Below are positions 7,705-14,033 of a DNA stretch of 34,417 bases, in pieces. Under the pieces are notes generated by a model. That model worked only from the letters and a program-made list of their open reading frames with translations. It was not told the DNA's origin and ran no database searches. The DNA is taken from assembly GCA_016871055.1 (NCBI GenBank), contig VFZW01000022.1, positions 1-34,417 on the forward strand, in the 5' to 3' direction. A program made the position numbers and the translations under genes. Every line of letters begins with the position of its first letter. The stretch's first letter is position 1. This DNA is from Acidobacteriota bacterium. Its GTDB lineage: Bacteria; Acidobacteriota; Terriglobia; Bryobacterales; Bryobacteraceae.

Positions 7705-9014
7705 TGGTCCGGCGGGATCTGCTCACCGGCGCGCTGGCGCCCTTCGCGCAATCCGCGCGCGCCGAGCGGCCGAACATTCTGCTGATCCTGACCGACCAGC
7801 AGACGCACAACGCCTGGAGCGGTTGCGGGAATCCATGGCTGCGCACACCGGCGATGGACTCAATCGCCACTCGCGGTCTCGCCTTTACAAACGCGATCTG
7901 CCCGTATCCGGTGTGCTCGCCTTCGCGATCGGCGATTTTCACCGGCCGCATGCCCCACGAGTCCGGCGTGATGGACAACGGCAAGTCGATTCCTCCCGGC
8001 ATAGCGACGATGGGCGAAATCTTCCGCGCGACGGGCTACAACACTGCCTACGGCGGCAAGTGGCATCTGCCGAAATCGTTCGACGGCATGACGGCATTCA
8101 CGAAGATCGCTGGCGGTTCGGCGCTTGGCCGCAATATGGACGCGCCGCTCGCCGACGCGTGTGTGAAATGGTTGCGCGCCAATCCGAAAGGCCCGTATTT
8201 ATTGGTCGCGAGCTTCATGAACCCTCACGACATTTGCGATTGGATTCGCCAACAGCCTGGCGCACGCGAACATCCCAACGTCGACAAGTATCAGCCCGCA
8301 CCCGTGAACATGGGCGTTGACCCCGATGAACCCGAGGCGATTCAACACCATCGTAACGCCGGTTATGACTTGATGTCGCAGACGGTTGGGATCGCCAAGG
8401 ACTGGCAGCCGGACGACATGCGGCACTATCATCACGACTACTACCGCATGGTGGAGCAGGTCGACGGCGAGATCGGCAAAGTGCTGGCCGCGGTCGATCT
8501 TCCAAACACCGTCGTGATTTTTGCGAGCGATCACGGCAAGGGACTTGGTGCGCAACGATGGGCGCAGAAGGCGGCGTTTTATGAGGAGTCGTTGCGTGTG
8601 CCGCTGTTGATCGCCGGACCTGGTGTTGTGAAAGGCGTCAATCGTCAACTCGCGACGCTGGCCGACATCCTACCGACCATGTGCGCGATTGCGGGCCTGC
8701 CCGCGCCGAAAGAAAGACGCGGCGTGAATTTGCTCGCTCCGTTTGATCGAGCTTTCGTAACGAGCGAACTGCGTTACGGCGCGGCGGAGCGTGAAGGGCG
8801 CATGCTGCGCACGAGGCGATACAAATACATCCGCTTCAACTCCGGCGCACGGCCCGAGCAGTTGTTTGATCTCGCGAGCGATCCGGGTGAAACGATTAAT
8901 CTTGCTCGGCGGCCGGAAGGCGCTTCAGTGTTGGATGAGCACCGGCAATTGATGCGTGGCTGGTTGGCGAGCACCGGAGATGTGTTTCAGATACCTTCAT
9001 CGCGAAGCCAGTAA
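7704..9014 (+). CDS. Second sulfatase (formylglycine-dependent), Tat-like leader
   Basis: 436 residues. The start at ATG 7704 is supported by GGAG eight bases upstream and by the leader MVRRDLLTGALAPFAQ; a longer frame upstream overlaps the Gfo/Idh gene and is not used. The fold begins with NILLILTDQQTHNAWSG; the metal site is Asp31-Gln32, as in the choline-sulfatase-like branch. The modification motif is VCSPSRSAIFTGR with Cys71 as formylglycine. GGKWHLP and FASDHGKGLG (Asp-His instead of Asp-Asn) follow. The sequence is clearly different from the sulfatase at 2615, so the two probably cleave different sulfate positions. Coupled to the Gfo/Idh gene; its 3' end overlaps the convergent protease gene by 28 bp. 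Confidence 0.93.
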   Translation: MVRRDLLTGALAPFAQSARAERPNILLILTDQQTHNAWSGCGNPWLRTPAMDSIATRGLAFTNAICPYPVCSPSRSAIFTGRMPHESGVMDNGKSIPPGIATMGEIFRATGYNTAYGGKWHLPKSFDGMTAFTKIAGGSALGRNMDAPLADACVKWLRANPKGPYLLVASFMNPHDICDWIRQQPGAREHPNVDKYQPAPVNMGVDPDEPEAIQHHRNAGYDLMSQTVGIAKDWQPDDMRHYHHDYYRMVEQVDGEIGKVLAAVDLPNTVVIFASDHGKGLGAQRWAQKAAFYEESLRVPLLIAGPGVVKGVNRQLATLADILPTMCAIAGLPAPKERRGVNLLAPFDRAFVTSELRYGAAEREGRMLRTRRYKYIRFNSGARPEQLFDLASDPGETINLARRPEGASVLDEHRQLMRGWLASTGDVFQIPSSRSQ

Positions 9015-10948
9015 TAGGCTGTGTTCGACCGCACACCGAACGCTTCGACTTGCACCGGCACGTAGCCGCGGTAGGGAAAGCCGGCGGGGATATCGCACTC
9101 GACCACGCCCGCCTGGTAGCTGGCGGACAGACGTTGGCCAGCGATCCAAACGGCGACATCCGCGCTGTCGACGAGAGCCATTCCGCCGAGCGCCAGCGTC
9201 AGTTTTGCAGGTACAGAGCGCGGCTGGCGATCGAAGGTAGCATAGAGGCCCGGAGAAACCGGACGGACCTCGAATCGGACCGACGAGGGCAGCGTCGATG
9301 GCACACGCAACTCGGCTGGGCCGATCGCGAGTGTGCGCGGCAGAAGCAGATTCACCTGTTGTCCGAAGGTCGCGCCAACGATCGTATGTTCGACACCGGC
9401 CGCGTCGCGAATAGTGAAAGCTGCTTCGCGCGCGGGAAACTCCGAAGCCGTGAATAGCGATGCGATGGCGCCCGGCGAGAGCGGCCCTTGCCGAAAGCCG
9501 GCCGCATGAACAAAGCCGCCTGGTAGCGGTTGCTGTGGGCCGAGAAGTATCGCTGTCGGACGGGTGAAATTGTCATTGCGGTCGCCAGCCAGGATGCAGA
9601 AGCGAACGAGTTCGGACTGTGCGGGCACGCGTATGGGCACTCGCCGGTAGATCTGGTAGCCATCGTTCGCATCGCAAACGGTGACCGAAGCCGGGCCGAA
9701 TTTGTAGCGGTAGTCGGAGATGTCGGGCACGAGAAAATTCATCCGAACCGAGTAGCCGTTCTCCTCGCCGAAGACATCCCAAAACGGCGAAATGACGGGA
9801 GGGGTTGCATCGACCGCCGTGTGCACGTAGGTTGCGAATCGCGCCGGCTGCCAGCGCCCGCCGGCGCCGCCGAGCAGGCACAGCACATAACGCGCTTCGG
9901 CCTTCGGAATTTCTTGGTTGAACCGTGTCGACGCTTCAATCGGGCCCGAGTATCCGCGTTCGTCGCGACAATCGACTTCGTGCTCTCGACCCGTCTTGTA
10001 CCGATAGTGTGTGTATGGCGCGTCACCGAGCGCGATGTCCCACGACGCCCCTGGCCGCACGGAAACAAGCGGCGCCCCGCGCAACGGGAACTCAATGCCC
10101 GGGTCGAGCGTGCAGGTCGATTGACGCAGGTTGAAGCGGCCGCCGTTGTCGAAACAGCCGTCGATGCCGCCGAGGGGCAGTGCATAACCGGCGTCGAGCT
10201 CTACATGAGCGCCATTTTCGCCGAGCTCACACGGCGAGCTCGTGAAACAAACGAAGTCGCCGGAACTGAATGTGTTCCCTTGCGTCGACGTATTGATAAT
10301 CGCGGCAACCCGATTCGTACGCTTATCGAACACCGGTGAACCCGACGCTCCACCGAAAACCGCGCCGCAACGAAGCCGCAGGGCGTCGTGAAATTTCCAT
10401 GGGCCCTCCGCGAGTTGGGCGATGCGTTCTACGGCGCAATCGGACCGGCGTAGCCATTGCTCTTCGGCGGGAATTCCGTTTACCGGCAGACCGATTGAGT
10501 AGACCTCATCGCCCCGCCGGAGCGGCGCGTCCGAAAGCATCACCGGCTGAACGCGCATCGCATCGAGTTGCGCCCATGTGGTATCGAGTTCAACGACACC
10601 GATATCGAGTCCCTTCAACGTGCCGTAAGGGATGGACTTCACGCGCAACGGCTGGGCGGTGTTTGGGGAATCGAAGAACTGGCTGAATGCGGCCGTGCCG
10701 TTGCGTGTTGGGACGTTGGTTTCGACCTGGTTCTGGACGCCGCCGCCGAGCACGCAGTGGCCATTTGTCAGGACGTAAACGGGAGCCTCCGGACTCGGCC
10801 GCGGGCGGATGAGGAACGCCGTGCAGGAACCCATCACGCGCAGGCGTGCGATGCCAGAGAATTCCGGCCGGGAACGGAGCAGTCTCGATGGATTCGGATT
10901 CGCTTCGAGTGCAGCTGCGGTCAATAAAATCAGGGGCGCCAGTGGCAT
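8987..10948 (-). CDS. Secreted trypsin-like serine protease with TIGR03437-like C-terminal domain
   Basis: 653 residues. Residues 1-15 are a signal peptide. The trypsin-like domain carries the triad His64 (TNGHCV), Asp115 (GLDIGVVEL) and Ser202 (GGASGSPVF); Cys residues near His64 and Ser202 may form disulfides, as expected for an exported enzyme. Residues 300-480 are a Cys-containing region with Tyr-rich repeated motifs and no recognised fold. The last 170 residues or so (from PLSPGAIASLF) resemble the Solibacter C-terminal domain TIGR03437, here diverged. The substrate is unknown and it is probably a general secreted protease. It is convergent with the sulfatase, sharing 28 bp at the 3' ends. 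The start is the ATG at 10948. Confidence 0.87.
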   Translation of the reverse strand: MPLAPLILLTAAALEANPNPSRLLRSRPEFSGIARLRVMGSCTAFLIRPRPSPEAPVYVLTNGHCVLGGGVQNQVETNVPTRNGTAAFSQFFDSPNTAQPLRVKSIPYGTLKGLDIGVVELDTTWAQLDAMRVQPVMLSDAPLRRGDEVYSIGLPVNGIPAEEQWLRRSDCAVERIAQLAEGPWKFHDALRLRCGAVFGGASGSPVFDKRTNRVAAIINTSTQGNTFSSGDFVCFTSSPCELGENGAHVELDAGYALPLGGIDGCFDNGGRFNLRQSTCTLDPGIEFPLRGAPLVSVRPGASWDIALGDAPYTHYRYKTGREHEVDCRDERGYSGPIEASTRFNQEIPKAEARYVLCLLGGAGGRWQPARFATYVHTAVDATPPVISPFWDVFGEENGYSVRMNFLVPDISDYRYKFGPASVTVCDANDGYQIYRRVPIRVPAQSELVRFCILAGDRNDNFTRPTAILLGPQQPLPGGFVHAAGFRQGPLSPGAIASLFTASEFPAREAAFTIRDAAGVEHTIVGATFGQQVNLLLPRTLAIGPAELRVPSTLPSSVRFEVRPVSPGLYATFDRQPRSVPAKLTLALGGMALVDSADVAVWIAGQRLSASYQAGVVECDIPAGFPYRGYVPVQVEAFGVRSNTAYYWLRDEGI

Positions 10949-10989
10949 CCTGCCAGATATAGCATTTGCCGCGCCAACCGTGTCCGCCG

Positions 10990-11076
10990 TGAAAAATAGG
11001 ATGCGTAATCCTATTTTTCATGATTAAACGGTGTTAACCACAATGTGAAGAATAGGAGCTGGTATCCTAAATTTCA
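10990..11076. repeat. Two copies of a TGAAnAATAGGA palindrome before the ATPase gene
   Basis: Copy 1 is a perfect inverted repeat: TGAAAAATAGGAT at 10990-11002 and ATCCTATTTTTCA at 11008-11020, with a 5-nt loop. Copy 2, 56 bp downstream, has arms TGAAGAATAGGA (11046-11057) and TCCTAAATTTCA (11065-11076), imperfect by three positions, with a 7-nt loop. Both copies are followed by TGAT, and in copy 2 the last A of the palindrome is the first base of the ATPase start codon. The equal orientation and spacing suggest paired operator sites or a hairpin controlling initiation. The AGGAG of copy 2 lies within the left arm, so pairing would hide it. Confidence 0.7.
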
Positions 11077-12242
11077 TGATCATCAGGGAAAGAGTCGTCG
11101 CCGGCATCCGCTCCAACATGCGGCAGTTCCAGGTGACCGCGCTGCTCGGTCCCAGGCAATGTGGAAAGACAACACTGGCGCGCGGCATGCACGTCCGGCC
11201 CGAAAACTACTTCGACATGGAGGACCCTCGCGACGTCACGCGACTTGATAATCCGCGCACGGTGCTCGCAAAATTGAAAGGTCCAGTTGTGATCGATGAA
11301 ATCCAACGAATGCCGGACCTGTTCCCCCTGCTGCGTGTTTTGGCGGATCGGCCAGGCCGGCCGGCTTCGTTTCTGATTCTCGGAAGCGCGACGCCCGACC
11401 TTGTCAAAGCCGCTTCCGAGTCCCTCGCTGGCCGAATCGGTTTCATCGACCTGACCGGCTTCGACTTGGAGGAAGTTGGCGCGGACAATCGCGATCGACT
11501 CTGGCTTCGTGGCGGATTTCCAGGTTCCTTCCTGGCTGCGAGTGACGACGCCAGCTTCCGCTGGCGAGCCAATTTTTTTCGCACATTTCTGACGCAGGAT
11601 CTCCCCGCTTTCGGCATTCGCGTACCGACCGAGCGGCTCAGGCGTTTTTGGATGATGTTGTCCCACTATCACGGACAGATCTGGAACGCGAGTGAAATCG
11701 GGGCGTCTTTGAATCTAGACTACAAATCTTGCCAATACTACCTTGACATCCTGCGCAACACTTTCATCCTTCGCACCCTGCAGCCTTGGTTCGAGAACGC
11801 CGGCAAGCGGGAACGCCGCGCTCCAAAAGTCTATATGCGTGATTCCGGGCTCTTCCACACCCTGATGAACCTGCACTCCATGCGAGATATTGAATCGCAT
11901 CCCAAACTTGGCGCCTCTTGGGAGGGATTTGCCATTGAGCAAATCATCAGCGCGTTTCGTCTGGCCGCCGACGAGTGTTTCTATTGGGCCGTTCATTCGG
12001 GACCCGAGATCGACCTTCTGATGATGCGCGATGGCAAGCGGACGGGATTCGAAATCAAGTTCGCGGACGCCCCGCGGCTGACGGCGTCGATGATGACCGC
12101 GATGGAGCACCTGCGTCTCAACCGGCTCTACGTTGTGTATCCGGGCGAACTGCGCTACGATCTCGCCACCGGTATTGAAGCGATTCCGGTTACGGACGTT
12201 CCCACGCTCAACGCCAAGAAAAAACGCCGTACCGCAAGATAA
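11076..12242 (+). CDS. AAA+ ATPase with C-terminal DUF4143 domain
   Basis: 388 residues. N-terminal AAA_14-type ATPase: Walker A GPRQCGKTT at 25-33, Walker B VVIDEIQ at 71-77 (Asp74-Glu75) and sensor motif LGSATP near 102-107. LRGGFPGSFL near 144-153 leads into the second half. The C-terminal DUF4143 part contains VYMRDSGLFHTL, WEGFAIEQII and EIDLLMMRDGKRTGFEIKF, which looks like a PD-(D/E)xK nuclease-type core (Asp followed by E-x-K). These proteins are widespread, often horizontally mobile, and of unknown cellular role; proposals include toxin-antitoxin-like and DNA-handling functions. The gene stands alone, and its start codon is embedded in a palindrome that is repeated just upstream, suggesting autoregulation. 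Confidence 0.9.
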   Translation: MIIRERVVAGIRSNMRQFQVTALLGPRQCGKTTLARGMHVRPENYFDMEDPRDVTRLDNPRTVLAKLKGPVVIDEIQRMPDLFPLLRVLADRPGRPASFLILGSATPDLVKAASESLAGRIGFIDLTGFDLEEVGADNRDRLWLRGGFPGSFLAASDDASFRWRANFFRTFLTQDLPAFGIRVPTERLRRFWMMLSHYHGQIWNASEIGASLNLDYKSCQYYLDILRNTFILRTLQPWFENAGKRERRAPKVYMRDSGLFHTLMNLHSMRDIESHPKLGASWEGFAIEQIISAFRLAADECFYWAVHSGPEIDLLMMRDGKRTGFEIKFADAPRLTASMMTAMEHLRLNRLYVVYPGELRYDLATGIEAIPVTDVPTLNAKKKRRTAR

Positions 12243-12252
12243 TTCAATTTTT

Positions 12253-12306
12253 CACTTGCAAGTGGTGGTCGAGTCATGTTAGTCTGACTAAGTCGTCGTC
12301 GACGAC
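12253..12306. promoter_or_regulatory. Cluster of three palindromes downstream of the ATPase gene
   Basis: Three short palindromes occur within 54 bp: CACTTGCAAGTG (12253-12264), TTAGTCTGACTAA (12279-12291) and GTCGTCGACGAC (12295-12306). The middle one recurs as TTAGTATGACTAA at 19608-19620, and both copies are followed by GT and preceded by a GAGTCA[TC]G string. This suggests binding sites of one regulator acting on the structured RNA / slipin unit downstream and on the membrane-protein gene at 19621. The regulator is not identified. Confidence 0.45.
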
Positions 12307-12436
12307 CGTTATGACAAGCACGAACGAACGCAAACAAATCCGTGATTCCTTCGCGCGAGCGTGTAGACTTCCAATAGTCCTATCGCGGCGCGGATAATTG
12401 CGCGCGGCTATTTTCTAAGTTTGCCATCACTTCGAT

Positions 12437-12743
12437 GGCTTGCAAGGGTGTCCTCGACCGGATAAGTGCCCCGGGGCGGCAGCGTCTTATCGCTGCGCGG
12501 CGCAGGCTCGCTGAGTGACTGCGTACCGGCCTTTTCGCGTCGTTGACCTATTCGACGACTAGCTCAACGGTTAGAGCATTGGGCAATCCCCCAAGGGTTG
12601 CGGGTTCGACTCCCGCGTCATCGCCAACTAACGACCAGCCTGTAAAGCTGACTCCGTGAATCTGCAATTCACCGGGCCGCCGAGTTCTTTTGGGGAACGG
12701 CTTTGCGCCAAGTGGAAACTGTCACTTATCGAGGTTTGCTAAG
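12437..12743 (+). ncRNA. Large structured RNA enclosing a tRNA-like domain, upstream of slipin
   Basis: Nested complementary segments can be read directly. Outer helix: 12439-12445 with 12736-12743 (one bulge). Next: CCTC 12452-12455 with GAGG 12731-12734, a 5-nt bulge, then GATAAGTG 12461-12468 with CACTTATC 12723-12730. Inside: hairpin GCAGCG/CGCTGC (12479-12484, 12491-12496); GGCGCA 12499-12504 with TGCGCC 12704-12709; CGGCC 12527-12531 with GGCCG 12675-12679; GTCGTT 12539-12544 with AACGAC 12630-12635, which closes on the tRNA-like element; and hairpins GTGAAT/ATTCAC (12656-12661, 12667-12672) and GTTC/GAAC (12684-12687, 12695-12698). CGCAG/CTGCG (12501-12505, 12519-12523) competes with one long-range helix. 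The sense strand is fixed by the tRNA-like arms. The ends are approximate. It is either an independent RNA or the 5' leader of slipin. It is not tmRNA, RNase P RNA or 6S by any motif I can see. Confidence 0.65.
12553..12626 (+). other. tRNA-like cloverleaf domain (not a decoding tRNA)
   Basis: Acceptor-like stem CGACGAC (12553-12559) with GTCATCG (12617-12623), 6 of 7 pairs and one C-A mismatch. T60-A61 then D stem GCTC/GAGC (12562-12565, 12574-12577) with the GG-containing loop AACGGTTA. Anticodon-position stem TTGGG/CCCAA (12579-12583, 12590-12594) with a 6-nt loop CAATCC. Variable region GGGTT. T stem GCGGG/CCCGC (12600-12604, 12612-12616) with the canonical loop TTCGACT. CCA follows at 12624-12626, directly after the 7-nt strand with no discriminator base. 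The loop lacks U33 and has six, not seven, bases, and forcing a 7-nt loop breaks the stem, so no usable anticodon exists. Confidence 0.75.
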
Positions 12744-12757
12744 TGGCTTATAACTTC

Positions 12758-12790
12758 GGCCCGCCGTTATGGCGGAAAAAGGGCCGGCCC
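12758..12790 (+). promoter_or_regulatory. Hairpin-forming segment between the structured RNA and slipin
   Basis: CGGCCC (12758-12763) can pair with GGGCCG (12781-12786), enclosing a small GCC/GGC hairpin; alternatively CCGCC/GGCGG (12761-12765, 12771-12775) forms with a 5-nt loop. GGGCCGGCCC at 12781-12790 is itself a palindrome. An A-run, not a T-run, follows the inner hairpin, so this is not a plus-strand intrinsic terminator. It lies 45 bases before the slipin start and could modulate translation. Confidence 0.35.
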
Positions 12791-12834
12791 CCCGGTGGGT
12801 TATTCAGAACATTTTCAAGAAGGAGGAGAAACCA

Positions 12835-13956
12835 ATGTGGAAGAAAGTAATTGTACGTGAAACCGAGCGCGCCCTGGTGTTGGAGCGTGGCCGTTTGGCC
12901 GCGGTTCTGGGTCCGGGCGTGCACCGCGTGTGGACGTTCGCGCGCGGCATCGAGATCGAAATCCTGTCGACGTTGCTGACCAAGGCTGTGCCGGCATGCG
13001 GCGCCGAACTGGTCCGCGCGAAGTCCGCGTTGGTTGACGAGTACTTCGAGCGCGTGATCGTTGCCGAGGGCCGCGTCGCCGTGGTCTTCTCCGACAAGAT
13101 GTTGATCTCCGTGCTCGGCCCCGGTGAGACCGCGTTGATCTGGAAAGCGCCCCGCGCAATCGAGATCCGCGAGTTCGACATCGTGGCCGAGCCCGAGGTC
13201 GACGCTGCGATGTTGCCCGCTCTCACCCGCATGGGCGCGAACGCGGCCAAGGTGCAGTTCGTCACGGTGCCCGACCAGACCGCGGCGCTGGTCTATGTGA
13301 ACGGCAAGTTCGTTCGCGTGGCCGGTCCCGGTGTGACGGCGTTCTGGACGGCGCTCGGCGCGGTACGCGTCGAGTTCGTCGACCTGCGTCGCCAGATGCT
13401 CGACATCAACGGCCAGGAGATGTTGACCAAGGACAAGGTCACTCTGCGTGTGAACATCGCCGCCGAGTACCGCGTCGTTGATCCCGTTCTGGCGGCGTCG
13501 AAGGTTCGCAACGCCGGTGAAGTGTTGTACCGCTTGCTGCAATTGGCGGTACGGCGCGCTATCGGTTTGAAGACGCTCGACGAGTTGCTTGCCGACAAGG
13601 TCGAGATCGATGCCATCGCGGCCGGAGCGATCCGTGCCGAGATGTTGTCGATCGGCGTCGAGGTCGGCGCGATGGCGCTCAAGGACGTCATTCTGCCTGG
13701 CGAGATCCGCGAGATCTTGAACCAGGTAGTGGCGGCCGAAAAGCAGGCGCAGGCCAACCTGATCAAGCGCCGTGAAGAGACGGCGGCCGCGCGGTCGCTG
13801 TTGAACACGGCGAAGTTGATGGAGGAGTCGCCTCTGTTGCTTCGTTTGAAGGAACTGGAGACGCTCGAGAAGTTGACGGAGAAGGTTGGTTCCGTGACGG
13901 TGACCGGTGGCTTCGAGGGCATGCTCGAGAAGTTGCTGGTGCCGATCCGGAAGTAA
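12835..13956 (+). CDS. Slipin / SPFH (band 7) family protein without an N-terminal membrane helix
   Basis: 373 residues from ATG 12835, chosen because AAGGAGG lies 8-10 bases upstream; a longer frame from 12769 would run through that site. Three repeats of a motif ending in GPG are visible: RALVLERGRLAAVLGPG (12-28), VVFSDKMLISVLGPG (83-97) and ALVYVNGKFVRVAGPG (151-166). The SPFH core follows: DLRRQMLDINGQEMLTKD at 183-200, RVNIAAEYRVVDP near 205-217, then a helical C-terminal half rich in Ala and Glu (VAAEKQAQANLIKRREETAA, 299-318), as in stomatins that oligomerise. Unlike typical stomatins there is no N-terminal transmembrane segment. Slipins scaffold membrane microdomains and often partner a protease (NfeD/ClpP class), but no partner gene adjoins. 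The immediate upstream region encodes the structured RNA; a strong GC hairpin follows the stop. Confidence 0.88.
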   Translation: MWKKVIVRETERALVLERGRLAAVLGPGVHRVWTFARGIEIEILSTLLTKAVPACGAELVRAKSALVDEYFERVIVAEGRVAVVFSDKMLISVLGPGETALIWKAPRAIEIREFDIVAEPEVDAAMLPALTRMGANAAKVQFVTVPDQTAALVYVNGKFVRVAGPGVTAFWTALGAVRVEFVDLRRQMLDINGQEMLTKDKVTLRVNIAAEYRVVDPVLAASKVRNAGEVLYRLLQLAVRRAIGLKTLDELLADKVEIDAIAAGAIRAEMLSIGVEVGAMALKDVILPGEIREILNQVVAAEKQAQANLIKRREETAAARSLLNTAKLMEESPLLLRLKELETLEKLTEKVGSVTVTGGFEGMLEKLLVPIRK

Positions 13957-13969
13957 TTCGCGCCGAAGT

Positions 13970-14000
13970 GCCCGGGCCGCTAAAGGCGGGCGGCCCGGGC
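13970..14000 (+). terminator. Strong GC-rich hairpin after slipin
   Basis: GCCCGGGCCGC (13970-13980) pairs perfectly with GCGGCCCGGGC (13990-14000), an 11-bp stem with a 9-nt loop, beginning 14 bases after the slipin stop. No T-run follows, so termination or 3'-end protection is inferred from the stem alone. Confidence 0.6.
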
Positions 14001-14033
14001 TGTGGCGAAACGCGATATGCTCGCTAACGGCCC

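Noticed and set aside
12311-12397. 28-codon open frame (MTSTNERKQIRD...) as a leader peptide
   Set aside because: No ribosome-binding site, no motif, and a length expected by chance.
12553-12626. Ordinary tRNA gene
   Set aside because: The anticodon-position loop has six bases and no U33, forcing seven bases breaks the stem, and the acceptor is embedded in another helix.
12437-12743. tmRNA, T-box leader, RNase P RNA
   Set aside because: tmRNA forms its tRNA part from its own ends and has a tag frame; the T-box antiterminator consensus and the RNase P conserved segments are not seen.
12761-12780. Intrinsic terminator before slipin
   Set aside because: The hairpin is followed by A, not T, on the plus strand; on the minus strand the T-run precedes the stem.
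12748-13542. 264-codon antisense frame over slipin
   Set aside because: Shadow of a GC-rich coding region; composition is His/Arg/Gln-rich and no domain is recognisable.
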